This document shows, in pieces, positions 34,986-43,142 of a DNA stretch of 64,000 bases. The stretch is from Gammaproteobacteria bacterium (GTDB lineage: Bacteria > Pseudomonadota > Gammaproteobacteria > Steroidobacterales > GCA-2729495). Position 1 is the stretch's first letter. Every line of letters begins with the position of its first letter. Below the pieces are notes generated by a model that was not told the origin of the DNA, did no database searches, and was given only the letters and a program-made list of their open reading frames with translations. The stretch spans positions 1 through 64,000 of the forward strand of contig JASJBD010000004.1 in NCBI GenBank assembly GCA_030066665.1, in the 5' to 3' direction. The position numbers and the translations under genes were made by a program.

Positions 34986-36794
34986 TTATTGGCTGCGGTT
35001 GGCTACGTAGCTGCCGGGCGCGTTTTCGATGACGTCGAGTTCGCCGTCACCCGGCACGCGGGCCGGCACCATTTTGCCGGAGTGCTCGCTCAGCCAGGCG
35101 TCCCAATCCGGCCACCAGGAGCCGGGATGTTCATCGGCGCCATCGAGCCACGCGTCAAGATCCCTCGGCTGTGCTTCGTTGATCCAGAACTGGTATTTCT
35201 GTTTCGCTGGCGGGTTGATCACGCCGGCGGTATGGCCAGAGCCCGACAGCATGAAGCGCACCGGGCCCGCGAAGTGTTGCATCGCCTTGAATACCGACGG
35301 GTAGGGCGCAATGTGGTCTTCCTTGGATGCCTGCAGATAGATCGGAATCTCGACTTTGCGCAGATCCACCGGCGTGCCATCCAGTTTCAGCGCGTTCGGC
35401 TTCACGAGATTGTTATTCATGTACATCTCGCGCAGGTAGTACAGGTGACAGGCACGCGGCATTCGTGTGGAGTCGGCGTTCCAGAAGAGCAAGTCAAATG
35501 GCATCGGGTCGCGCCCGAGCAGGTAATTGTTTACATAGAAGGACCAGATCAGGTCATTTGAGCGCAGCATGTTGAACGTCTGGAACATGTATTTGCTGTC
35601 CAGGTAGCCCTTGTCGGCGCTCAGGCGTTCCACATTTTCCACTTGCTTGTCATCGACAAAAATTTGCAGGTCACCAGGTTCGGAAAAATCGACCTGCGCG
35701 GTAAAAAACGTCGCGGCACGGATGCTCTTGTCCTGTCGGGCAGCCATCACCGCCAGCGTTGCTGCCAGCAGCGTTCCGCCAATGCAGTAGCCGATCGCCG
35801 TCATGCTCTTGACACCCGTGGCTTTCTTCACGGCGTCGACTGCCGTCAGAATGCCCTCGGTCATGTAGGCCTCAAATGGTTTTTCGGCAAGGTCGCTATC
35901 CGGATTGACCCAGGACATGACGAACACCGTGTAGCCGCGTTCCACCGCCCACTTGATGAAGGAGTTTTTCGGCGCGAGGTCCAGGATGTAGTACTTGTTG
36001 ATCCACGGCGGCACGATCAGCAGCGGGCGCTTATGCACCTGCTCCGTGACGGCCTCGTACTGGATCAATTGGAACAGATCGTTCTGGAACACGACCTTGC
36101 CAGGCGTGGTCGCGATATTCTCGCCGAGCACGAACGCTTCCGGATCCGTCATCGAGATCTCGAGTGAGCCGCCACCTTTTTCGACATCGCGCTTGAAATT
36201 CTCCAGACCGCGCAACAGGTTCGCGCCATTGGTCTTCAGCGTCTCTTCTGCGACTTCCGGGTTGGTCCAGATGAAGTTGGTCGGCGAAAATGCGTCGGCA
36301 AACTGCTGCGTGAAGAATCGCACCTTGCGCGCGGTGTCTTCGTCCAGGTCCTCGGCGCCGGCCATCATGTCGACCAGCCAGCGACTGGTAATCAGGTAGG
36401 ATTGCTTGATCAGGTCGAACAGTGGATTGGTTTGCCAGGCTTCGTGGCGGAAGCGCCGGTCGCCTTTACCGGGCTTCGCCACCGGTTCGGCCTCACTGCT
36501 ACCCAGCAGGCCGGCGCTGGCCTGCTGCCAGAGCTGCATATGGTCTTGCCACAGGCGCATGTTGGCCTGCATCACGCGCGCCGGGTCCGTCCACAGTTTT
36601 TGCCCGGCCTTCGCGAAGGCTTCTCCGAGATTGAAGGGATCCGCCGAATCGGCGCCGGGCGGCTGTCCCAGCTTGCCGAACAGCGCCTGGCTTTCCAGCG
36701 CAAATTTCATGAGTTCGTTGGACAACCGCGCGTAATCGTCGGGTCCGAACCCCGGCGGCATTTGCGTGAAGGCGTCGTGAGGATTCGTGCTCAT
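34986..36794 (-). CDS. phaC: Class I polyhydroxyalkanoate synthase
   Basis: The 602-residue enzyme polymerises 3-hydroxyacyl-CoA into PHA. The alpha/beta-hydrolase core has the lipase-like box GYCIGGT with the catalytic Cys (about 337), Asp in KEDHIAP (about 493) and His in GSGHTAG (about 517), and NADSTRMP typical of PhaC. Its size suits class I (homodimer, short-chain monomers). ATG 36794 overlaps the phaR stop by one base (TAATG), so it is coupled to phaR. The frame is open upstream to 36854, but that lies within phaR. Confidence 0.95.
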   Translation of the reverse strand: MSTNPHDAFTQMPPGFGPDDYARLSNELMKFALESQALFGKLGQPPGADSADPFNLGEAFAKAGQKLWTDPARVMQANMRLWQDHMQLWQQASAGLLGSSEAEPVAKPGKGDRRFRHEAWQTNPLFDLIKQSYLITSRWLVDMMAGAEDLDEDTARKVRFFTQQFADAFSPTNFIWTNPEVAEETLKTNGANLLRGLENFKRDVEKGGGSLEISMTDPEAFVLGENIATTPGKVVFQNDLFQLIQYEAVTEQVHKRPLLIVPPWINKYYILDLAPKNSFIKWAVERGYTVFVMSWVNPDSDLAEKPFEAYMTEGILTAVDAVKKATGVKSMTAIGYCIGGTLLAATLAVMAARQDKSIRAATFFTAQVDFSEPGDLQIFVDDKQVENVERLSADKGYLDSKYMFQTFNMLRSNDLIWSFYVNNYLLGRDPMPFDLLFWNADSTRMPRACHLYYLREMYMNNNLVKPNALKLDGTPVDLRKVEIPIYLQASKEDHIAPYPSVFKAMQHFAGPVRFMLSGSGHTAGVINPPAKQKYQFWINEAQPRDLDAWLDGADEHPGSWWPDWDAWLSEHSGKMVPARVPGDGELDVIENAPGSYVANRSQ

Positions 36795-37249
36795 TAGTCG
36801 TTCTTGCGCTGCGGTTTCATCGCGTCCAGAAACGCTTTCTGCATTTGTTGCCACAGTTCCATGTTCTGTTTCGCCAGATCTGGCATCGACGCACCGGGCG
36901 TCATCGACATGGCTTGCTGGAACTGGTCCTGCATGGCTTTCTGCTGGCGCAGGAACGCGGTCATGCTCTGTTCCAGGTATTGACCCATGAAGCCCTGCAT
37001 CGGGTTGCCGTAGAAGCGAATAATGTGTTTCAGCATTGCCGTGCTCAGCACCGGCTGACCGCCCTGTTCCTGGTCGGCAATAATCTGCAAAAGGATGTTG
37101 CGGGTGATGTCCTCGCCGGTGGCGTCATCGGTGACCACGACGTCCTCGCCGGACGCGACCAGCTCCCGGACACCCTCCAGCGTCACATGGCGGCTCGCCT
37201 CGGCGTCATACAGGCGGCGATTGGCGTATTTCTTGATGACTCTTGGCAT
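36794..37249 (-). CDS. phaR: PHA synthesis repressor
   Basis: The 151-residue protein has the conserved N-terminal DNA-binding domain (KKYANRRLYDAEASRHVTLEG, about 6-26) and the PHB_acc domain (MLKHIIRFYGNPMQGFMGQYLEQSM, about 72-96; KHIIRFYGNPMQGF is diagnostic). PhaR binds both phasin promoters and PHA granules, derepressing phasin when polymer accumulates. It is coupled to phaC downstream. A strong terminator separates it from the phasin gene upstream. Confidence 0.95.
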   Translation of the reverse strand: MPRVIKKYANRRLYDAEASRHVTLEGVRELVASGEDVVVTDDATGEDITRNILLQIIADQEQGGQPVLSTAMLKHIIRFYGNPMQGFMGQYLEQSMTAFLRQQKAMQDQFQQAMSMTPGASMPDLAKQNMELWQQMQKAFLDAMKPQRKND

Positions 37250-37289
37250 ACGGACTTCCCACTATGGAACCACCGCATTCTAGCGGACG

Positions 37290-37323
37290 AAAAAAAGGGC
37301 GGCGATGCGCTGCATCACCGCCC
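37290..37323 (-). terminator. Rho-independent terminator after the phasin gene
   Basis: On the minus strand GGGCGGTGATGC (37323-37312) pairs with GCATCGCCGCCC (37308-37297) through a three-base loop, with one G-U wobble, followed by seven T. It separates phasin and phaR transcription. Confidence 0.9.
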
Positions 37324-37357
37324 TCGAGTCCGGCATTGCCGGTGTCAAATGCGCTGC

Positions 37358-37696
37358 TCAGGCAGCTTTCTTGACCTCGGCGGCGACAACGTCAGTGGTC
37401 TGAGCCTGTGCGGCGCGGGCCAGGTCGGCGAAGCCGAGGAAACGCTCGACCATTTTGGCGCCGAAGTTACGCGTGACCTCAACTTCCTTGTTGACGTATT
37501 CGTTCACGTTCTCGACCTCGGTGGGCAGCTTGGCCTGCTGCACGGCAAAATCCACGAAATCGCCGGCCACGGCGTAGCTCTGACGGGCGAATTTCTCGAA
37601 GATGTCCACGCCGTTGGCGTAGAAATCCGCGACGGGCCTGAGATTCTGGACCTGGAAGTCGAAGAATTGCTTGATCTGGTCATTCTGGTCGCTCAT
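37358..37696 (-). CDS. phaP: Phasin (granule surface protein)
   Basis: The 112-residue helical, amphipathic protein (IKQFFDFQVQNLRPVADFYANGVDIFEKF...) fits the Phasin_2 family and lies just upstream of phaR and phaC. It coats PHA granules. It does not carry the EIPLD/EEK/Tyr core of the four paralogues at 1-5 kb. The C-terminus is Ala/Lys-rich. The promoter region (37697-37911) has no copy of the 18-bp operator. Confidence 0.85.
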   Translation of the reverse strand: MSDQNDQIKQFFDFQVQNLRPVADFYANGVDIFEKFARQSYAVAGDFVDFAVQQAKLPTEVENVNEYVNKEVEVTRNFGAKMVERFLGFADLARAAQAQTTDVVAAEVKKAA

Positions 37697-37843
37697 GGCG
37701 GGGTCTCCAAATTAGGGGTTGCGATCCTTGTGCACTGCATACTACAGGGAAAAGTTGTGCGTCGCAAGAGGAACTGAAGCGGAGCCATAAAGACTCTAAG
37801 GAATTGTTTTAAATGATAAGATTCTATGGAAATGCGGCGTCTT

Positions 37844-37871
37844 AAAAGCGACGCAGCATGTATTGCGTCGC
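37844..37871 (-). terminator. Probable terminator of the alpha/beta-hydrolase gene
   Basis: GCGACGCA (37848-37855) and TGCGTCGC (37864-37871) form a perfect 8-bp stem with an 8-base loop; on the minus strand it is followed by TTTT. The T run is short, so efficiency is uncertain. Confidence 0.5.
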
Positions 37872-37911
37872 ACAGGTGCCGGATTCGCGGGGCGATCTTG
37901 GGAATGCCTGA

Positions 37912-39207
37912 TCAGGGGGCTCGAGCGCGGAGCTCTTGCACCGCACTGATGGATCGCTCCGGGTAATCCTCTGGGAAATACCAGACTTCGTAGCCGTCAT
38001 CGGTCTCGTAACGGGCCAGGCCGCGCTCGGCGGGCGGCGCCTGGCTCAGCATCTGGATGATGATGTCCGTGCTCACGCGCGGGTTGCTGTACCAGTAATC
38101 GTGGGCCGAAAACGCCGCATAGGGTGCAACGGCGGTGCCGACCTCGATGACATCAAAATTCTCCGTCCGGCTGGCTTCGATCAGCCAGCGAGATTCCTCC
38201 GCGGTCAGTTCATCGGTATCCGGTCGTCCGGCGCGCGATACGCCGGCCACAAATGCCGAGAAGCCCAGCGCGGAGTCGTCCATGTTCACCGTCAGACTGA
38301 CCCGGCCCACGATGTCTTTGTAGCTCTGTAACTGCTGGACGAAGCGCTGGAAATCCACATCGGCGGCGGCGAAGTAAACCTCGCCGATTCGCAGACGAGC
38401 CTTGAGTTCGGCCGGGTCTTCGTCGCGGTTGTTGTTGCGCAGCTCCTCGAGCGCGCTGGTCACGACTTTTGCACCGAGGCTGTAGGCCATCAGGTTGATG
38501 TACCGCGCGTTGGAACGGGTTGCCGTGAGTTCAATCAGCTGGGCCAGCAACGGCGCAGCCGCCATGGCGTTTCTGACATCCGCACCGTACCGCAGGATGT
38601 TCTCCATGGACGGCCAGACGAAAGCCAGCACGACTGTGTGCCGGCCGGAAAAATGCCGGTACTGCGCGGCTTGTGCCGTCGAGCGATAGAAGTTGTTGTT
38701 GGCACCGTGGACGAAGATCAATAAATCCGGATCCTCGTGTTCGGCGAGCAGCTCGTTCAGGGCCGTAAACAGTTCTTCGACCTTGGCGGCTCCCACGTCC
38801 GCCTTCATTTCGGGTGACAACTCGAAGTACTCGGTAACCTGGTGGAGGCGCAGCGGCACGTCCTCCGGTCGTTCCTCGATCGTGGAGATCGCGTCCAGAT
38901 CTTCCCAGCGCGCATCCGGGTCATCGCCGACGAATATGCGGGTAATGCCAAGACGCAAGCTATCGTCGAACTGCCGCGAGTAACCATTTCTGTCCAGGTC
39001 ATTGGCGGGCAACCGGTTTGTCGCATAGGCAACCGGAATCGTCAGATTGCGTTCCCATTCCGGGGTCGATTCGAAGGGACTGACCTCGCCGGTCCGAAAC
39101 GCTGCGGGTGTTGGCATCAGGTACAGGGTGCTCTGGCAGGCGCCCAGCAGGCACGCCGCCAGCAGGCTGGCGAGCACGCGGAATGACTGTCGGTGCACGA
39201 GTTTCAT
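37912..39207 (-). CDS. Lipoprotein alpha/beta hydrolase (DUF900-like)
   Basis: The 431-residue protein has a lipoprotein signal (LLAACLLGAC, Cys24) and an alpha/beta-hydrolase fold of the DUF900 type: IPVAYATNR early, FVHGANNNFYRSTAQAAQ (about 170-187), VVLAFVWPS and the nucleophile-elbow-like LMAYSLGAKV (about 247-256). Anchoring in the outer or inner membrane is likely. The substrate is unknown; such proteins act as esterases or phospholipases in a few cases. Confidence 0.8.
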   Translation of the reverse strand: MKLVHRQSFRVLASLLAACLLGACQSTLYLMPTPAAFRTGEVSPFESTPEWERNLTIPVAYATNRLPANDLDRNGYSRQFDDSLRLGITRIFVGDDPDARWEDLDAISTIEERPEDVPLRLHQVTEYFELSPEMKADVGAAKVEELFTALNELLAEHEDPDLLIFVHGANNNFYRSTAQAAQYRHFSGRHTVVLAFVWPSMENILRYGADVRNAMAAAPLLAQLIELTATRSNARYINLMAYSLGAKVVTSALEELRNNNRDEDPAELKARLRIGEVYFAAADVDFQRFVQQLQSYKDIVGRVSLTVNMDDSALGFSAFVAGVSRAGRPDTDELTAEESRWLIEASRTENFDVIEVGTAVAPYAAFSAHDYWYSNPRVSTDIIIQMLSQAPPAERGLARYETDDGYEVWYFPEDYPERSISAVQELRARAP

Positions 39208-39290
39208 GGCGCACGCAGTGTATCGGAACCGGGGCGACCGATTAAGGTACTTGTGCCGACGTTATCGGGCTTTGTTGACGCTATGGTCTA

Positions 39291-40496
39291 ATGCGGCCAG
39301 TTCATGATGCCCGGTCACTATCGATGCTCCGCCACCGACTCGACGCCTGCCTGAACATCCGGGACTTGCGTGATCGCGCGCGAGCGGCCTTGCCATCACC
39401 GGTGCTGGGCTACCTCGAATCGGGCGCCGATGACGAGTACAGCCTGGATCGCAATCTGGGCGCGTATCGAGACTACGAGTTGTTGCCGCGATTCCTCGTT
39501 GACGTCAGTCATATCGATACCCGTACGACAGTCCTGGGGGTCGACGTGGAGTTGCCGGTGCTGCTATCACCAACCGGTATGTCCCGTTTGTTCCATCCCG
39601 CGGCGGAGCTTGCTGCCGCGCGGGCTGCGACAGCGTCTGGCACCTTATATACGTTATCGACGCTGGCGACCGAGACGATTGAGTCGGTTGCAGCGGTTGC
39701 CGCCGGCCCGAAAATGTTCCAGATCTATGTGCTCAAGGACGAGGGTCTGAATCGCGAATTCATTCAGCGCAGTCGGGAGGCGGGCTACCGGGCGCTCTGT
39801 CTCACTGTGGACGTACCGATCGGTGGCAACCGGGAAACCGATCTGCGCACCGGTATGGCCGCAGGCACGCCATTTCCATGGAGCAGCCGGCTGAGTTTCG
39901 TCACGCATCCCCGCTGGTCACTGTCCCGGCTGACCGGGCCGGCATTTGCACTAGCCAATATCGGGCACCGGACCCTAGGCGAGAGAGCCGGTCTCAACGA
40001 ACAAATGGAATATGTATTCAGCCAGTTCGTGCCGACGGTGACCTGGGATGACGCCGCGAGCATTGCTCGCGAGTGGGGTGGCCCGTTTGCGGTCAAGGGC
40101 ATCATGTCGGCGGCCGATGCGCGCCGGGCCGCCGACATTGGCGCGACTGCCGTGATCGTATCGAATCACGGCGGCCGACAGCTCGACACCGTGCCGGCCA
40201 CCGTCGACTGCCTGGCGCCGATTGTCGATGCCGTCGGCGATCGTCTCGAAGTCATCCTGGATGGCGGCATCCGACGGGGTACGGACGTTCTTAAGGCCAT
40301 GGCCATGGGGGCCCGGGCCTGCATGATCGGCCGCCCTTACCTGTATGGCCTGGCCACAGCCGGTGAGGCGGGCGTCACGCACGCGCTGGACATCTTCCGC
40401 GCCGAAATCCAGCGCGACCTGGCCTTGCTGGGATGTCCGCGGCTCACCGATGTCGATCACAGCTTCGTGCGCCGCGCGCGGCGCGGTAATACCTGA
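39291..40496 (+). CDS. FMN-dependent alpha-hydroxy acid dehydrogenase (LldD-like)
   Basis: The 401-residue protein has the alpha-hydroxyacid oxidase fold: YLESGADDEYSLDRN, LSPTGMSRLFHP, the catalytic His in VSNHGGRQLDT (about 289-299), DGGIRRGTDVLKAMAMGARACMIG (core DGGIRRGTDV) for FMN phosphate. It oxidises lactate, mandelate or a similar 2-hydroxy acid. No lactate permease or regulator adjoins it. ATG 39291 is used; the next in-frame Met is at 39324. It converges with the LLM pair. Confidence 0.85.
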   Translation: MRPVHDARSLSMLRHRLDACLNIRDLRDRARAALPSPVLGYLESGADDEYSLDRNLGAYRDYELLPRFLVDVSHIDTRTTVLGVDVELPVLLSPTGMSRLFHPAAELAAARAATASGTLYTLSTLATETIESVAAVAAGPKMFQIYVLKDEGLNREFIQRSREAGYRALCLTVDVPIGGNRETDLRTGMAAGTPFPWSSRLSFVTHPRWSLSRLTGPAFALANIGHRTLGERAGLNEQMEYVFSQFVPTVTWDDAASIAREWGGPFAVKGIMSAADARRAADIGATAVIVSNHGGRQLDTVPATVDCLAPIVDAVGDRLEVILDGGIRRGTDVLKAMAMGARACMIGRPYLYGLATAGEAGVTHALDIFRAEIQRDLALLGCPRLTDVDHSFVRRARRGNT

Positions 40497-40515
40497 GTCG
40501 CGCGCGAGGCTGTGT

Positions 40516-41523
40516 TCAAACCGCCGGCACGAGGTGCTCGCCGATATTGCGGATTGCCTGTTCCGGATTGCTGTAGACGCAAAGTGCTATTTCAGTCAGG
40601 CCGGCGGCACTGAAATCGCGCATGCGCTCGACTTCCCGGTCGATGTCACGGGTAGCCGACGCCGATGTGCCGCGATCGACGATTTTGTCCAGAACATTCT
40701 CCGGAACACCAGCGATCTCGCCCGACTTCGCCTGGTAGGCCTTCAGGAACGAGCTGATATTGGCATTGACGATTGCGGCTTCATCCGGATTCACCACGTC
40801 GCCGATGTAGTCAGGATAAATCGTGCCGCGCACGGCCAGAAACTGCCGGGCTTCGCGATGGGCTGCCTCGCGACTTTCCTGTACATGCCATGCCCAGAAG
40901 TTGTTCAGGGGAAAGTTCGTCGGTTCACGCCCGTGTTCCGTGAGCACCGGGTCGATAATGTTGCGGGCCCAGCGAACTCGCGCCGCGGTGAAGTCACTGA
41001 CCATGATGCCCGCGGCATAGGCAGCCGCGGCATGCAGCATCTGCGGCCCGTTGGCGCCGACGTAAATCATGGGTCGGTTGACGCTCACCCAGCTCGTGTC
41101 CATCCAGCCGACTTTATACATCTCGCCCCGGTAGCTGCCGGGCTTGCCGGCGGCTGCCTGGTTCAGGACCTCCACGCATTCCCGCACGGCGCGGACCATG
41201 CGCCGGGGTTTGCAGCCCAGGTTTTCGGCAGTGCCACCGCCACCGCCGACCACGATCTGCGCCCGACCGTGTGCAATCTCGTTGAGGCTCAGCAGCGAGT
41301 GCGCCATTTTCTGTGGATGCAATTCGAAAGGACTCACGGCGATTGGTCCCATCCGGATTTCCCGGGTTTGCATCGCCAGGGGCACAAAATTTACGAAAGC
41401 GTCCCGTGTATTGATGTTATTCGCGATCCAGACGCCGCCGAGGCCATATTCTTCGGCCATCCGGCCGAGCCGCAGCATGTCGTCGGCCGACAGGTCCGAA
41501 TAGAGAATGACGTCAAAGCGCAC
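40516..41523 (-). CDS. LLM-class flavin-dependent oxidoreductase, paralogue 2
   Basis: The 335-residue TIM-barrel protein has GGVWIANNINTRDAFVNF, IRMGPIAVSPFELHPQKMA (core MGPIAVSPFELHP), GRAQIVVGGGGG and AAGLTEIALCVY at the end. It is closely related to the neighbouring gene at 41538 and to the one at 8044. Redox cofactor (FMN or F420) cannot be assigned. It follows the upstream paralogue by 14 bases in one operon. Confidence 0.85.
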   Translation of the reverse strand: MRFDVILYSDLSADDMLRLGRMAEEYGLGGVWIANNINTRDAFVNFVPLAMQTREIRMGPIAVSPFELHPQKMAHSLLSLNEIAHGRAQIVVGGGGGTAENLGCKPRRMVRAVRECVEVLNQAAAGKPGSYRGEMYKVGWMDTSWVSVNRPMIYVGANGPQMLHAAAAYAAGIMVSDFTAARVRWARNIIDPVLTEHGREPTNFPLNNFWAWHVQESREAAHREARQFLAVRGTIYPDYIGDVVNPDEAAIVNANISSFLKAYQAKSGEIAGVPENVLDKIVDRGTSASATRDIDREVERMRDFSAAGLTEIALCVYSNPEQAIRNIGEHLVPAV

Positions 41524-41537
41524 GCGCCACGCTCCGA

Positions 41538-42545
41538 TTACAGGGCCGGCGCGACCCGTTCGCCGATGAGCCGAATGGCGGCGGCCGGATCGTCGTGTAC
41601 GCGCAAGGCGATTTCCGTGAGACCGGCATCAGCGAATTGTCGCAAAGTGTCGATCGCCGGCTCGAGCTGGTCCAGGCCGCCCACGAAGGAAATGTTCTCG
41701 ATCATCTTGCTTACCAGATCGGGTGGCACGTTCTCGATTACGTCCGTGCCGCGCAGGAAGGCGTTCAGGAAGTCCTGTTCGTGATCTCGCATCACCTTGA
41801 GTTCATCTGCGTCCAGGAAGGGTGCGAAATATTGCTCACCCAACCAGCCGCGCAGCATCAGTTCCCGGCGCGCTTCGGCCCACGAGGCCTCGGCGTCCTC
41901 CTTGATGTGCCACGCCCAGAAATTACTGATGCGAAACTCGTCCGGCGAGCGGCCGGCTGCGATCAAGTCGGCATGGGTTGCCGCGACGAAGTCCCGCATT
42001 AACGGCACGACGAAGTCACTGGTGATCAGCCCGTCGGCCAATTCCGCCGACAGGCGGCGACTCTGGGGGTGATTTGAACCGTAGTAGATCAGTGGCGGTG
42101 CATCCGTATACCACCTGGGCTGGTAGCCATAGACTTTGTACAGCTCGCCGGTGTAGTTCAGCATCGTGTCGGGCGAGGCGGCCTTGAGTATCTCCAGGCA
42201 CTCGCGCGTGTGCCGGATCATGCGTTCGCGTTCACCGCCAATGCTCTGCAGCACGGCACCGCCGCCGCCTACCATGATCATGGCGCGGCCCCGGCTGAGC
42301 TCGTTCAGGCTGAACAGCAGGTTGGCCATTTTCAGCGGATGTAATTCGGCAGCGCTCACAGCCATCGGGCCCAGGCGAATACTGCGCGAGCGCTCGGCGA
42401 GCAATGCCAGGGTCATAAAGGGGTCGCGCGACCAGCCGTAGTTGCTGGCCCAGACGCCACGCAAGCCATAATTTTCTGCCAGCAGGCCCAGTTCGCAGGC
42501 CTCCTGCGGCGATGCAAACTCATTCAGGATGATGTCGATTTCCAA
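41538..42545 (-). CDS. LLM-class flavin-dependent oxidoreductase, paralogue 3
   Basis: The 335-residue protein has GVWASNYGWSRDPFMTLALLAE (core YGWSRDPFMT), LGPMAVSAAELHPLKM, GRAMIMVGGGGAVLQ and DAGLTEIALRVHDDPA. It is the same length as the downstream paralogue and shares the end pattern (AGLTEIAL), implying tandem duplication. It is the first gene of a two-gene operon. Confidence 0.85.
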   Translation of the reverse strand: MEIDIILNEFASPQEACELGLLAENYGLRGVWASNYGWSRDPFMTLALLAERSRSIRLGPMAVSAAELHPLKMANLLFSLNELSRGRAMIMVGGGGAVLQSIGGERERMIRHTRECLEILKAASPDTMLNYTGELYKVYGYQPRWYTDAPPLIYYGSNHPQSRRLSAELADGLITSDFVVPLMRDFVAATHADLIAAGRSPDEFRISNFWAWHIKEDAEASWAEARRELMLRGWLGEQYFAPFLDADELKVMRDHEQDFLNAFLRGTDVIENVPPDLVSKMIENISFVGGLDQLEPAIDTLRQFADAGLTEIALRVHDDPAAAIRLIGERVAPAL

Positions 42546-42650
42546 CGGTTTTTCCTGATGCGACGCAGAGGCGAATCCGGTATCTTCGATGCGCTCGGTG
42601 GCTTCACCAAGAGCGATTCGTGATCAAGCCTGTTTCGGAGGATACTGAAC

Positions 42651-43106
42651 ATCGCCAATAAATCAGAGTGGGTATTAACCGCAAACGCAGCGGAGTGCCG
42701 AATATTTTCGCATGACAAGAAATTTGCGCCGCTGACCAGGATTCGGAGCCTGCAGTGGCCCGGCGGTCGAACGCCGGCCCGCGACCTGAATGCCGATCGG
42801 CCCGGGCGGTCGTTCGATAGCGGCGGGCAGGGACGCCACGCTATGGAGCCGCGAGGAGATGTGCACGACGAGGAGGCGGCCAGGTTTACTCGCGAGATCG
42901 CCACGGTCCTGGCAGACGCCGAGCGCGCGGGTGCCTTCAGTCACATCATCATCATTGCAGCGCCAAGATTACTCGGCCAGTTGCGTGACGCGCTGCCCGA
43001 CGCGGTGAAGCGCTGCGTGACGACTGAGATTGCCAAAGACCTCACTGCCTACGATGCCGCGCAGCTCACGGATTGGCTGCGCAAGGAGCTGTGGGAGAAA
43101 GGCTAG
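42651..43106 (+). CDS. Host-attachment-family protein, apparently non-ATG start
   Basis: Only 87 residues follow the first ATG (42843), but the reading frame is open from 42624 and its upstream part continues the family: SEWVLTANAAECRIFSHDKK, DLNADRPGRSFDSGGQGRHAM, then the EEAARFTREIA and KDLTAYDAAQL seen in proteins of the host-attachment family (PF10116). The frame has no ATG, GTG or TTG before 42843. GGAGG at 42637-42641 lies nine bases before ATC at 42651 (three before CTG at 42645), so a rare start codon is likely; ATC gives 151 residues, the family's usual length. A sequencing error is the alternative. Cytosolic; biochemical role unclear. Confidence 0.6.
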   Translation: MANKSEWVLTANAAECRIFSHDKKFAPLTRIRSLQWPGGRTPARDLNADRPGRSFDSGGQGRHAMEPRGDVHDEEAARFTREIATVLADAERAGAFSHIIIIAAPRLLGQLRDALPDAVKRCVTTEIAKDLTAYDAAQLTDWLRKELWEKG

Positions 43107-43142
43107 GCCGGCGGGGGCCACCAACAACAAGGGAGATTCAGA

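Noticed and set aside
37720-37740. Possible fourth copy of the 18-bp operator before phaP
   Set aside because: One arm resembles AGTATACA with a mismatch, but the second arm is not at the right spacing.
37848-37871. Inverted repeat considered as a PhaR operator
   Set aside because: Its position after the 37912-39207 gene and the following T run on that strand fit a terminator better.
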